Assembly (NCBI RefSeq): GCF_017591425.1
Contig: NW_024465885.1
Location: 33,674,501-33,738,500 of the forward strand
Origin: Ochotona curzoniae
Lineage: Eukaryota > Chordata > Mammalia > Lagomorpha > Ochotonidae
Direction of reading: 5' to 3'
DNA length: 64,000 nucleotides
Position numbers and translations under genes: made by a program. The notes under the pieces are model-generated. The model had not been told where the DNA came from and searched no databases. It saw only the letters and a list, made by a program, of their open reading frames with translations. How positions within the stretch are numbered: the first letter of the stretch is position 1; the number at the start of each line of letters is the position of its first letter. Shown here one piece after another: positions 12,241 through 23,529 of the stretch.

Positions 12241-13721
12241 TTTCAGGTTTGTGTGTCTTCTACACCAGATGAATTAAAATAAGATATACCTACCTGCAAA
12301 GTAATATATTATGAAACCGTATTTATTATTCACATATGTAATGTTTTATAAACATATCCATGTGTGAGCCCAGTGTTTTGTACACTATGAAAAAAGTGTT
12401 AATCACTGAAATGCAGACAGCTGTGAACACTATTTTTTTTCCTGTGATCAAGTTCTCTTCACATTGCTAGATTACTTGTAAATATATGGAAGAATTCAAA
12501 CCAATACCAAAATAGAAATCAACTGGATCTTATTAAAGTGAAAAACAAATTTTAAAATTCTGTAAATATATTTTTTTCAAGGGCTAATCAAAAAGAAAAC
12601 GTGGAGATACACCATGTTCATTGAATTTTCTTCTGGAATTAATTTTATAAACAAAGTTCAAAACAGGGTATGTGCCACATTTTTTTTCTTATAGAAGAGT
12701 GGTCCAGTTTTAACATATTAGATTTTTCTCCTTTAATTAGAATGCACAAAGTCTTTCCTCAGGAATTAATTTCCACAAAAAACATTTCAGGAAGATTAAA
12801 GATCTGATGCATGCTCAAGGAATCCATGTCTACTGATTTTTTTTTCCCCCTTTGGGAAGTTTTTACTTGAGGAGGTGCATATTTTTGGAATTGTGATGTA
12901 ATGTCAAATCCACAAGATTGAGTTTCATATATTTTATCCAACTGTGATATTTAGTCAAATTCCAACAATCCATGAGGATTAATCATCTATCCATCTAGGT
13001 GGAATAGTACTGTTCTGTCTCCATCTCATCAATGTCAATACCTAAACAATCAAAAGAAGAATATACAAAATGGAGGAAGGATCAAATAAAAAAAGAGAAA
13101 GAGAGAGAGATGACTATTGGATGCTACTTACATGTCAGGTATTCCACTAAAATATTCTCTATTATGTTTGTACAAATTAACATCTTATGCAAAATAAGAA
13201 AATAACTCACAAGAAGATATTCCCTTTAGAAAACCTGGGCCATTAATTATGTTGAGGACTCTTTCCCGTATCAGTTGCTTTTAAGAAAAATAATTGTTCT
13301 AAGTCATCAAAATTCAAAGTGCAATGTGAACTCTTTAAGGAATAGCTGAAATGTAGGTACTCTAAAGTAGATACTATGTGAACCTGTCAAATTTGAAGTA
13401 GTTTGTACGTTATTTGTGTTATACAGAGATAATAAATGCAGTTGGACTGAAATAGTGAGATTTGATAATAGAAAATAATGTAGGAATTTATTTATTTAAA
13501 ATATAAATACAATTACTCAGCTTATGGGTAAACCATGGATAAATTCCACTATGCTTGAAGAAGTTTACATGATAGCAGATTTAATATGCTTGCAAATTTA
13601 GCAATCATAACATTCTAAGCTATTAACTCCATACCAAGATTTTTGGCATGGCAGGTTGGAATTTCCTATTGAAAATGCAACAAAACAAAAAAAAACCAAA
13701 ACAAAACAAAGGAACCCTTAA
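12241..13721. other. AT-rich single-copy sequence
   Basis: About 1.5 kb. A minus-strand ORF (93 codons, 13,623-13,904) overlaps the start of the L1-like block and is not gene-like. A short GA-rich run sits near 13,093-13,110. Confidence 0.45.
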
Positions 13722-14920
13722 TGAGGAGGGCCCCAAGATAGTTGAACAGGAAAAATAGAAGCTGATTCTAACTATGGGAAGATAGCATAAGAGATGTGGA
13801 GTAACTGTGTTCCTAGGAGAAAGCTGCAGAGAAGCTTGCAGGGAAAATGCACATAAAGAGAAACACCAAGGATCAATGCAGACAATACAATCAGGTGTCA
13901 GCAAGCCAATGACTAAGACTTCGAGGAGACACCTTCTATTTTAGGTGAGCGGAGATGAGACTGACAACCCAGCTCACTGTTGGTATTACCTGAGGGAGAC
14001 CCCGGCAGACCACACTGACAATGATTCAGGCATGAGACACCAGCAGAAGGCAGGGCACTCACCTAATTCTAGCAGGGAGAGAGCATGTTTCTTTCTCCTA
14101 AAAGGGAGCCTGACAACTAGCACTGAAAATTGTTGTCTTGATAATGTACATGGAACTGAAGGAATTTTTCAAAAAGATAAATTTGACTTTAAATCAGTAG
14201 CGTTTGGAAGGGGCTGAACACCCACTTAGTTTTTTAGGTGCTCTATTCTTTCAACTGTGTCACAGGTGTCCAGCTTCAAACTGCAAAAGCAGAGTACCAA
14301 CAGAAAGCTGGCTTTAGGAACACTTATTTTGTTTTCATGGATGGGGCAGGCTTGCAGGCCTGGGAATGAGTCCTCTGGGACTATGGAAGCATTGTGAGCT
14401 GTCATGTAGAATTCTGTGCCACGTAAATCATGGGATAGACTGGGGTATCTTGAAGTCACTGTGTCAGAATCTGAAGGATCTGAGTTCCCTGGGTCCTGAT
14501 TTGGATCACTGCTCAGGACTCCATGACAAAACTGAGGACTGCCCAGACGTGTGTGTGTGTGTGTGGTTGGTGTGCCTGAGGTGGTGGGATGTTTGTAGCC
14601 ACCGTGGTCTAACCTAGACATTAATCACATTGGCAAGGAAGAGATGAGGTTGTGATCATGCCAACAAATGTCATCACATCATCTCCTTATTGACAGCAGA
14701 GGAGAAGACAAACAGAAAGTCGTAAGAGGAGAATAACAAGTGTTTTATAAATGCCTAAATAAATGAGGGAAAGGAAGGATATGAACCAGGAAAACAACAT
14801 AACTTCATAAAAGGAAAAAAATAACAACAGTTAAATATTAAAATATAAAGATCAAAAATTGATTAAAAAGCATGAAAAGCAAATAAAAAATTGATTCTAA
14901 GCTTACTTAGACTACAAAGA
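13722..14920 (+). mobile_element. L1 5'-end-like block (5' UTR and possible start of ORF1)
   Basis: Starts gaggagggccccaagatagt, close to the 5' end of mammalian L1 (GGAGCCAAGATGGCCGAATAGG in other species), followed by 'agtggagtaactgtgttcctagg…aagctgcagagaagcttgcaggg' in a G+A-rich leader. Further on, blocks such as 'catgggatagactggggtatcttgaagtcac' and 'gggtcctgatttggatcactg' give a moderate GC content unlike the surroundings. A decayed ORF1-like purine-rich stretch follows from about 14,640 (gaagagatgaggtt, atgaaccaggaaaacaacat). ORFs of 90-131 codons occur on both strands but carry no intact L1 domain. Identification rests on the start motif and composition. Confidence 0.5.
14528..14566 (+). 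repeat. (GT)n microsatellite
   Basis: About ten uninterrupted GT units (near 14,550-14,566) inside the L1-like block. Confidence 0.8.
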
Positions 14921-14934
14921 AAATCTAAACATGA

Positions 14935-15365
14935 CATATGTGTGCATATTTGCACATATAATTAATAGATGGATATGCACATGTGCAAATGGATGTATGT
15001 GCACATATAGTTATGCATTCATATATGCATGTGAATTCATGTGTGCATGCAAATATGCACATGATTAGATGTGGATGCATGTATGTGTGTATATGTAAAG
15101 ATACCTACACATGTGTATAACACACTTATGTGTGAACTTGGATAATATGTATATAAATATACATGAAACATAGATTACCACTCAGCCACAAATCAACTCA
15201 AAAGAAATCCTAACAACATGGGTCAATCATTTTTTCAATATATATTTATATGTGCACATATATATGTATATACAAAATATGTGTTTACATGTATGTGTGT
15301 TGATTATAAATGTATGCATATATGTGAAAATATTTGCATATATATGTGGATGGATATAGATAGTG
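14935..15365. repeat. Degenerate ATGCACAT / TATGTGTG low-complexity tract
   Basis: Repeated variants of atgcacat, atgtgtgcat and tatatatg, largely alternating purine-pyrimidine. A 60-bp insert near 15,165-15,230 (ttaccactcagccac…aacaacatgg) resembles a piece of L1 3' UTR. Confidence 0.65.
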
Positions 15366-16335
15366 AATTACTGCTAACCCATAAATTAGCATGAAGTTGT
15401 GTTTGGATTATTCAAATGTCTTCTATGCATCTATTGAAATGATCATGTATTTTTTCCTTCATTTTGTTGATAGGATGTATAACGTTGATCAAGCTGCATA
15501 TGTTAAACCATCCCTGCATGCCAGAAATATAATACATCTGGTTTGTGTGAGTCATTTCTCTGATGCATTGTTGGATTCTGCTTTCTATTTTTTTGTTGAG
15601 GATTTTTGCATCTGTATTCATCAATGATATTGGTCTGCAGTATTCTTTCCAATTGAATCTTTATCTAATTTTGGTATTAACGTGACATTGGCTCCATAGG
15701 AAGATTTTGGAATGATTGCCTTACTTTCCACTAGCTTGTGCAGGGTTGGGGGAAAAGGTTTCTTGAAATATTTGGTAGAATTCTGCAGTGAAGCCATCTG
15801 GTCCAGGGCTTTCCTCAGGTGGGTGTAATTTAATAACTGATTCAATCTCCATCCTTGTTATAGGTCTATTTATAATTACCTCTTGGTTCAGTTTGGGTAA
15901 ATTGCAGCTGTCCAGAAATCTATCTTCATCTAGGTTTTCTGATCTGTTGGCATATGATTGCTTATATAGTTCCTGATCAGTCTAGGTACGTCTGGGTGAT
16001 CTGTAGCTATATTTCCTTTTACACCTCTGATTTTGATTTGTCTTCTCCCTTGTATTTTATTTGATTAGTTGGGCTGATGGTTTATCTATTTTATTGATTT
16101 TGTAATAGAAACAGCTCTTTAATCCATTGATCTACATTGTTATCTCTATTTGGTTTATTGCCTCCCTTGTTTTGATGGATTTTTTTTGTTTCTTTTGTTT
16201 TGTTTTTCCTACTGGACTTTGGGTTTTTGTTGTTCTAGCTCCTTCGGATGTGTAGTTGCTCACTTACCTGGTGCTTTTCTAGATAATTGACATCATTTAC
16301 ATAGGTATTCACAATGAACTTTCACTGTTATCCCC
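15366..16335 (-). mobile_element. L1 ORF2 fragment (reverse transcriptase region), minus strand, broken
   Basis: On the minus strand, 15,624-15,412 translates to an L1 ORF2 RT segment: [17 protein letters not shown], then [19 protein letters not shown], the well-known block before the catalytic FADD box. The preceding frame (15,845-15,621) gives HKLVESKAIIPKSSYGANV and TLIPKLDKD, the upstream RT block. The two frames differ, so there is at least one frameshift. Farther up, 16,040-16,335 resembles upstream ORF2 by base-level blocks (ttgttgttctagctccttc). The fragment has no promoter or ORF1 and cannot be functional. Its orientation is opposite to the blocks on either side. Confidence 0.9.
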
Positions 16336-16765
16336 AGAGGTGGGGGTGGTTGTGAAAGCATTCAAAATGGCCCCTGTGATTATGGTGGGGCCTGGGTTGC
16401 AAACAATGTCCCTGTTCCCATTTCTATCCACAAGGACTCCATTGTTTGTTTTGGTTTGTGATCAAAGGAGGACTCATAGCCCCATCACCACCAAATCAAT
16501 GGCTAAATTAACTTCCACAACCCCAGTGGTGTCCACTTCCCACCTGTCTCTCAGTGGAGCTCCATTCACCATTAGGCATCTGTCTACTGCATCAAATCTC
16601 CACTCTCAGACCACCTGGGGTGGTGCCCACTCTGCTTCTCTGCCAGTCCTTCTCCATCTGCTTTATTGTGTCTTACCTTACATTACCTAGGTTTGATTTT
16701 AAAACTAAAATTTCTAAAACAAACAAATAACAAAAAACAAATACATAAATAACAGAAAAATATGC
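16336..16765 (+). mobile_element. Unassigned GC-richer block with A-rich tail, possibly L1 3' UTR
   Basis: Directly joined to the inverted ORF2 piece. It begins with a G-rich run (ggtgggggtggttgtg) and ends in an A-rich tail (16,700-16,765, aaacaaacaaataacaaaaa), so it reads as a plus-strand retroposed 3' end. The 116-codon ORF inside (16,340-16,690) has no domain I recognise. The arrangement fits an L1 insertion with 5' inversion (twin priming), but I could not match this block to another L1 3' UTR in the window. Confidence 0.4.
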
Positions 16766-16779
16766 TTCAGTCATGTCTG

Positions 16780-16965
16780 ATCCACTTCTGATCCAGCTCC
16801 TTGATTAAGGCATGGGAAAGCAGCAGAAAATGGCCTCAGTGGTTGGGACCCTGCACTCATGTTGGAGACTCTGAAGAAGGTCCTGGAACCTGTTTGTTGC
16901 AGCAATTTGGGGAGAAAACCAGCAGATGAAAGGTTTCTCTCTCTCTCCTCTCTTGTAACTCTATA
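16780..16965 (+). mobile_element. 5'-truncated CSINE, plus strand
   Basis: Starts within the middle of the element (tgatccagctccttgatt…catgggaaagcag) and runs through ggggagaaaaccagcagatga to the ttctctctctctcctctc tract. Its 3' end meets the 3' end of a minus-strand copy. Confidence 0.75.
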
Positions 16966-16969
16966 GGCA

Positions 16970-17185
16970 GATCTAGAGAGAGAAGGAGAGACAAGAAAAA
17001 ATCTCCTAAGTACTGATTCACTCCTCATATGGCCACAACAGCTAGACCTGAGCCAATTAGAAGTCAGGACCTTTTTCTAGGTTTCCCATGTTGGTACAGG
17101 GTCACAAGATTTGCACCGTCCTCTACTGCTTTCCTAACCCATAGCCTGGGAGCTGGATGGGAACTGAAGCAGCTGGGATGTAAGG
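16970..17185 (-). mobile_element. Truncated CSINE, minus strand
   Basis: Reads from the rc CTCTC tract (agagagagaaggagagac) through 'ggccacaacagctagacctgagcc' to 'gaagcagctgggatg', losing the tRNA-like head. With the neighbour at 16,780 it forms an inverted repeat with almost no spacer. Confidence 0.75.
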
Positions 17186-17344
17186 AAAAAAAATTTTTGC
17201 ACACTAATACTATTGAGCTGTTTCCAAAATTGACTTTTGATAAAGTACAAAATTTGATTTTTTTCTATGAGTAAATTTAGTTTTGTATGAAGATAAGGAT
17301 AATCATGGTTAGATTATTTCTCAATCACATTTTGTTGCCTTTAC

Positions 17345-17484
17345 TTGTGCTCCTGACTGCTGGCTTCAGATCAGCTCAGCTCTAGCCATTGCAGCCACTT
17401 GGGCAGTGAGTCAGCAGACATATCTTTCTGTTCTCCTGTCTGTAAATCGGCCTTTTCAATATAAATAAATAAATATCCAAAAGG
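17345..17484 (+). mobile_element. 5'-truncated CSINE (3' third), plus strand
   Basis: Begins at gctcctgactgctggcttcagatc and runs to the tail ataaataaataaatatcc. Confidence 0.8.
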
Positions 17485-17498
17485 AAAAAACAATTTTA

Positions 17499-17823
17499 GG
17501 GCCCAACGCGGTGGCGCAAGTGGTTAAGTCGTTGCCTTGCACGCCCGGGATCCCATATGGGCGCCGGTTCTAATCCCGGCAGCCCTGCTTCCCTTCCAGC
17601 TCCCTGCCTGTTGTGGCCTGGGAAGGCAGTCGAGGACGGCCCAAAGCTTTGGGACCCTGCACCCGCGTGGGAGACCCGGAAGAGGCTCCTGGCTTCAGAT
17701 CGGCATAGTATCGACCCGTTGCGCTCACTTGGGGAGTGAATCATCGGACGGAAGATCTTCCTCTCTGTCTCTCCTCTCTGTATATCCGCCTTTCCAATAA
17801 AAAATAATAAAAATAAATCTTAA
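17499..17823 (+). mobile_element. Young full-length CSINE with 14-bp TSD
   Basis: Full-length copy starting gggcccaacgcggtgg, with an intact A box (TGGCGCAAGTGG, 17,511-17,522), a B box (GGTTCTAATCC) and an AATAAAA tail. Perfect 14-bp TSD aaaaaacaatttta at 17,485-17,498 and 17,824-17,837. CpG sites are well preserved (gcgcaag, acgcccggg, cccgcgtgg), implying recent insertion. It carries gaggacggcccaaag and gggaccctgc, differing from the 44,451 and 56,009 copies (gaggacagcc, gggaacctgc). ORFs of 60-87 codons on both strands are properties of the SINE. Confidence 0.97.
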
Positions 17824-17837
17824 AAAAAACAATTTTA

Positions 17838-20105
17838 AAGCTAATATGAGTTGAATTTTACAGGTTTTTAAACAAATGGACTACTGTCCTAATATTGCTG
17901 TAGGAAGAGCAGATTTGCAACATATTAGGGTAGCTTAGGTCTTTTCTATGGTGTTAAGCTATAAATAGTTTGAAGATGTCTCTGAAGTGCTCAGTCAGAG
18001 TAGAGTTAAATAAGAAAGGTCTCTTCACACTGCTAAATCCATTCTATGTAGCAATATCACTGAAGTTGCCCCATGAACCCTCATGGCGTGGTCATTGCAC
18101 ACATGTCTGGGGAATATTCCAACTTTTCTCATGCACCCTGTAGTGACTCAATAAATAATTCTCTTCTCCTAACATGATGAAACTGGAATGGAAATTTACT
18201 GTTTCAAATGTGCTTTGCCTTCACTGTAACAACCACAAAATGATACATTAAATAAGTCATGTTTCATGCTTTACAAGATATATATCAACTGTAAACTCCC
18301 TTCTCAACCCATGAGGTGATATTGTATGGCTTATGTTCTAATAACTAAGAAACCAAAACATAAGAAAAATTAAAAGCTTACTTAAGCTGTCAGTTACAAA
18401 GTCAATATTGACACCCACCCCAGATAAAAATGCTGCTTCTCTCTGGCTAGTAAAAAAACTATGATTTTAGTGAAACCTTGAAGTATAAAAGGACACTTCA
18501 TTGTCTGAGATAATCGATTGCTTTCTAACGTGGAATAAGACATTTAGATAAAGGCTAAACAGGATTTTTTCCTCCAATAATGTTTAATAAGGAAGTTAGA
18601 AGTTTATGACTTAAGGTTATCTTTAAATGCACCTACATTTTGAGACACATGACATTTGATAACTTACATTGCTGATATTTAAGGAAAAAATATATAAAAG
18701 CTTTGCTTCCCTAGTTTCGTTTAGTAGAGGAAAGAAAAGAAGGATAAAGATGTACCCTCAGGAATTAAAAGACAGCAAAACCAGTGTGAATATTAATTTA
18801 GGTACTAATTTTAATATGACCAGGATGTGAGTAATTGTATTTTTCATATTAAGAAGTAAATTTCCTGTAACACAACAAAATGTTTAATTAATATCTAATT
18901 TAGATTTAAGGTAAATATTAGTTGCATAATTTCTAATTTACAGCATATGAAAGGACTGAAGCTTACTTCTCATCAATGGATGCAACATCAAGTTTCATTT
19001 TTCTCTGTGTGTTGGAAGTAGGTAGATATCAAGTCCCTATCAAACTGTGCCAGAGATGATCTTTTCAACTCAGATTAGAGGAAACAGAATTGTCCGTTTG
19101 TCTCAATGTGAAGGAAGGCTAAAAATTTATCAGATTTTGTTTTGATATTAAGAACTTTACAAATGTTGCTCCTGTGATAACGCTTTATGAGAAATAAATA
19201 GGCAATTTCTCCTCCAGTCTCATAAACCTGGATTCTTCCCCTCTCCACTCACTTCCCCTACCCCTTTTTGTTTAATTTTAGAGAATAAAAGTTTAATTTA
19301 ATTATTTTTCTAGAAAGTTGTTCAAATCTATCTCTGATTTCAAAACCACCTGTTTATTGTTCACTACTTAAAATTAAGATTTCATCCATTAGGATACTAC
19401 TCTTAAGGACAGCAGAAAGGTGTTTTGAGAGGGCAATTGTCCTTAAATATAACAGTGCATTCTTATTTTATGAAGCCAAAGGCTCACATAGATTGTTGCC
19501 TCATAGCTGCCTTATTTTAGATAGAGACATCTCTGTATCTATAATAAAGGTTATTTGCAACTCTCCTTAGGCATTTAGTAGTCAGGTTATCTTCTTTTGG
19601 ATCAGATTTCCATGCGCATTTAGCAACCTGAGGAATGGGGCACAAACCAATTCTTTTGATCTTGGTCACCTCTATTTGATGAATATCTGATCATGGACAA
19701 AATATTGTTTGGTTAACACTTTGGAGAGCAGGACACTTTATTGGCTGTTCCCTACAGAATCCCTCAAACTTGAGTGACCCCCAAAGAAAATATAGAAAGT
19801 TCTAGGCAAGCACTTTTACTGAAGAAGAGAGCAATAACCCTTTTTGTTTGATGAGACATAAAATAGAATGAACAGTCTTTCATTTTCAAAATATCTTTCA
19901 CAAAACATTTTCACCATATGATTTTTAAAATGTCAACTGAATGAGAGGGTGTTCCAGAATAGGAAACAGATTCAAACTTTCCTTGTAAAACTTGATACAT
20001 ATTTATTTATTCATTCTGTATTCTCATAAATGATAGCGACCTCTCACTAGAATTTCACACAGCAAAGACAGAACATATGCATCAAATCAAAAATATGATT
20101 TTTCT
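17838..20105. other. AT-rich single-copy sequence
   Basis: About 2.3 kb with no recognisable SINE. The segment 19,400-19,570 holds several A/T-core elements (ccttaaatataac, ccttattttag), and 19,205-19,270 has a pyrimidine-rich stretch faintly like the L1 3'-UTR fragments, but neither is strong enough to call. Confidence 0.45.
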
Positions 20106-20109
20106 CGTA

Positions 20110-20350
20110 TTTTAAAACTGTTTATCTGTATTGAAAGAGAAAGGCAGAAAGTTAGAAACTTTCCAGCTGCTGGTTCCTGGATGACTGAAGCATTCAGAGA
20201 TGGACTAGGTTAAAGTCTAGAGCATGAAACGGAATTGCTATCCTATTGTGTAGTAGATACCCCACTACTTGGATGATCACCTAGGGCTTCTAATGATACA
20301 CAGTGACAGGAACTAGATTTGGAACTGGAGCAAATACTCCAATCCAAAAT
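20110..20350 (-). mobile_element. Old CSINE fragment, minus strand
   Basis: Tail-side gaaagagaaaggcagaaag, then 'ccagctgctggttcctggatgac' and a middle ending 'ggaactggagcaaat'. Strongly diverged. Confidence 0.55.
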
Positions 20351-22440
20351 TCTGGTGATGGACATAGCCTCTCAAATGACATCTTAAATGTTGTGCATTC
20401 TCTCATTTAATTTTACTGTCTCTTGGGATATCATAGACCACCATAGAACCTTGCTCATAAATGTGAAAATCTGATAAGAAAGATATGTAAAGGTTATCTG
20501 AAGTCTCTTCCACATTGATAAGAAGGATAATTCAATGTTGAATCTTGATCTCATCTATAAATATTAAAACAAATTATGTGTAGATCATTGTTAAAAATAA
20601 TATTTAGCAATATGGAATTGGAAGTTTCCAAAGTATTTTGGAAGCGTTCTTGTTAATTTTGATAGCTGAAAATAATGGACCTCAATTACCTGTAGAACCA
20701 AAATTATTTTCTTATCTAGAAACAGATGACAAAAATGGGTATGAATGTCTAAAGATTTCCATATACCTTCCCATAGAACACCCTGAAGAATAACAATTTT
20801 CAAAGCCTCTCTTCAATAGAGCCTAACCTAGAAATGAGAATTCCACTACGATTAACATGCGTTTCCAGGAAAAAGAGTAAAGTTCAGTGTGAATGGTGCC
20901 TGATAAACAGCAGACATCCATAGCCAAATATATACACAGTATTGCAGTTGCTAGAATTTAACAAAGATCAAGTGATTAATATCTTAAACTTAAAGGACTA
21001 TGGGGAAAATTAATTACACACTCAAAAATACATGTGATCTCACAAAAATACCCTTAATATCATGATGTATCCAGCAATACTATAGAATTAACTTAAGAAA
21101 ACCTATGTATTTCTGACTATTTAAAGGATAATTGGTGAGGTTAATCTAGTGTTTTCCAGAATGTTTGCGCTGAATTAACCAATTACCAAAGCAACTTATA
21201 ATTGCCACTGAAAAATGACCTTCAGTGAAAACCCATTATCAAATTGATGTTTTGGAAATCTGAGACATGATGTTAAAAGAGGGCATTGTTACAGACTTAA
21301 ATGTATCATTTTGACATTTTTGATACAAACACTTCTGCAAGGATCTCATGTAACAGTCAATAAAATGTCTTAGTAGAAAATGACAGGAAAACATGCCCCA
21401 GGTTCCACTGTGCTTATAATGGGTGTCTCTAAATGAGCAACAGAGCAGACATTGTTCAAGGTGGACCACACTAAAATCAGTGTAACAGAGGGACTCTTAA
21501 CAGTTTGTTTCTGTTCACACTTCATTAACTGCCTCACTAGGAAGCAGCTAGAGTTTCACTGACATACTTCAAGGTACAATTCCACACTGTTCATTTATGT
21601 ATACTCACTCACAGGCACATGACAAATAATAATAAAAAACTGAGCCTTCCTGATTTATAAAAGCTATTGTCATGAAAGTTGGAACATTTTGTGTTTGTGT
21701 TCTCTTATGGATAACGTTAAACCCAAAGGATGAAGTCAACTGTCGCGTACGATTGGCTGCTCCCTCCACAATGGTGCAGGGACCCAGATTTCTTACAAGG
21801 TTCTAACCGCATTGTGTCTTTAAAAAGTGGGAAATGAACTGTCACGTCCAAAGTATGTTTCTCTTGAGTAACTGCTACCCTTCTTTTCAGAAATCATGCA
21901 AACATGTCTGACAGAATGTTGATTCTGTCGGATTTTAAACATTTTTGCTTACCAAGAGCAATATTTTGTAAAATATGGATTCTGAAAAGCACATAATGAA
22001 AGAGTTATGATAGTGTGCTATTTGAAGCTAAACTTTCAACAGACAGCAATTTTAAGTGGAGTAAATAACTAAAAAGAATTCTAAATACCACGTTTGCTCT
22101 GATGTAAGATAACTTCCATCAAAAGTCTCAATCCTAACATGGCTGGGAGTTGTTTTGTTCACCTTCTTTTGGAATGGCTCTTTCTTGTTTCAATTTGCAG
22201 TTTTATAGTGTCAAATCTGATTATTTTTGCTGTAAATCATATTTTTGCACTTCCTAGTTATTTGTATCTTTCCCAATAAGTTCTTGTGATTCACTAATTG
22301 ATTTTCACCTGTTGTAGTCTGTGGAGTAGTCTCACCCTGTTGTGGACTGTGCTCACTGGTTCTGTATTTTAGAAGATACAATATAAAAGTGTATCGAGGA
22401 TTGATACGCTCAGATATGGAGATAAACTGTAGCATATCAC
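20351..22440. other. Single-copy sequence with a CpG-containing segment
   Basis: Mostly AT-rich. At 21,715-21,880 the composition changes: CpGs (ctgtcgcgtacgattgg), an inverted CCAAT box (attggctg) and later cacgtcc. This looks less decayed than its surroundings and could be a conserved regulatory element; see findings. Confidence 0.4.
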
Positions 22441-22690
22441 TATGCATACAGACCAAAGACGAACTCTCAGTGAAAGAATTGAATATATCCTAATAGTAAG
22501 ATGATGAACTCTCTGACAGTGTCCATGCCTACGTTGTCAGGAAATAGCTCACTAACAGCATCATGGATTTGTGAGTGTACATGAAAGGGTAAACCTTGAG
22601 GGGAAATCAATGGAGGGTTGAGGGAAGGAATCTGAGTAACCCCAGAGCCTATGGAACTATATCATAAAGCAAAATAAAGTATGTTTTTTA
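22441..22690 (+). mobile_element. L1 3'-end fragment, plus strand
   Basis: Contains the blocks 'gaggggaaatcaatggaggg', 'ggaatctgagtaacccc' and 'agagcctatggaactatat', then caaaataaa. The same end block appears at 7,330-7,490 and, reverse-complemented, at 11,816. 5'-truncated. Confidence 0.6.
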
Positions 22691-23234
22691 AAAAAGTGTC
22701 TAATACAATATGGTCTTTTTTTTTCTTTGATCCCACAAGTTTCGTTTGTACTTTTCTGGTGTAATTTCCACAATTTATTTCCAGCTTCTCTTTTTCTTTT
22801 TTTCTGTGAACTAACCCTTTATGAAAGTGGGGGATTTGTCCATGCTTACTGTAGTGATTTAGATATTCCATAATACCAGTTCAGCTACGAGTGTATATGT
22901 TGAATGTGTGCATATACATGCTTACAGATGTTCACTGATGTGTGCAATCTATATTTTAATGACTAGTAATGGGTAGATAGCTAAAAGATAGATAAATAGT
23001 TTCACAATAAGGAACTAGGTCTAGTGATTATGGAGATTGAGAAGTCCAGATCCTATTCTTAGTCCTATTCTCAGCCTGAAAATGGGGAGGGCCTATCTTT
23101 TATGCTACAGATCATCAGACCGAGAAGATTCTTTCTTATCCAGTCATTTTTCCATTCCGACCTTCAGTGTCCTGAATGAGGCATCACTGATTGAGGAGGG
23201 AAATGAACTTCATTCAATCTACAGATGTGAATCT
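22691..23234. other. Single-copy sequence
   Basis: Nothing recognised beyond pyrimidine runs. A short stretch at 23,000-23,110 faintly resembles a CSINE head but is too decayed to call. Confidence 0.4.
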
Positions 23235-23455
23235 TGAAAATATGTATTATTTAGAATACAGAGGGAAAGAGAGAGAGAGAAAGATGGGTAGAGAGAGATC
23301 CCCTACCTGTGGTTCACTGCTCAAAACCCATACAGCTCAGCAAAAAGGGGTTGGCCAAAACCCAGGAACGCCATCCAAATTGCATGCAGGAATCCATCTG
23401 GTTGGGTAATCTGCTGCCACCCAAGCACATTAGCAAAAAGCTAGTTCAGAAGTGT
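23235..23455 (-). mobile_element. Old CSINE fragment, minus strand
   Basis: A gagagagagaaagatgggtagagagag tract (rc of CTCTC) followed by 'ggttcactgctcaaaa' and 'gcatgcaggaatccat', ending 'aaaaagctagttcagaagtg'. Confidence 0.55.
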
Positions 23456-23464
23456 CAATTATTT

Positions 23465-23527
23465 GGAACTTGAGTAAGAACTTGAACAATTGGAACTTGA
23501 ACAATTATTTGCAACTTGAACAATTGT
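23465..23527 (+). repeat. Short tandem repeat of ggaacttgaacaatt
   Basis: Three to four imperfect copies of an approximately 15-20 bp unit (ggaacttgag, gaacttgaacaattgg, aacttgaacaattattt, aacttgaacaattgt). Confidence 0.75.
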
Positions 23528-23529
23528 CG

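Noticed and set aside
14226..14621. 131-codon minus-strand ORF with THTHTR stretch
   Set aside because: Antisense to the L1 5'-UTR-like block, with the TH repeat arising from the GT microsatellite.
19205..19290. Possible L1 3'-UTR fragment
   Set aside because: Only a short pyrimidine-rich stretch in common; not enough ordered blocks.
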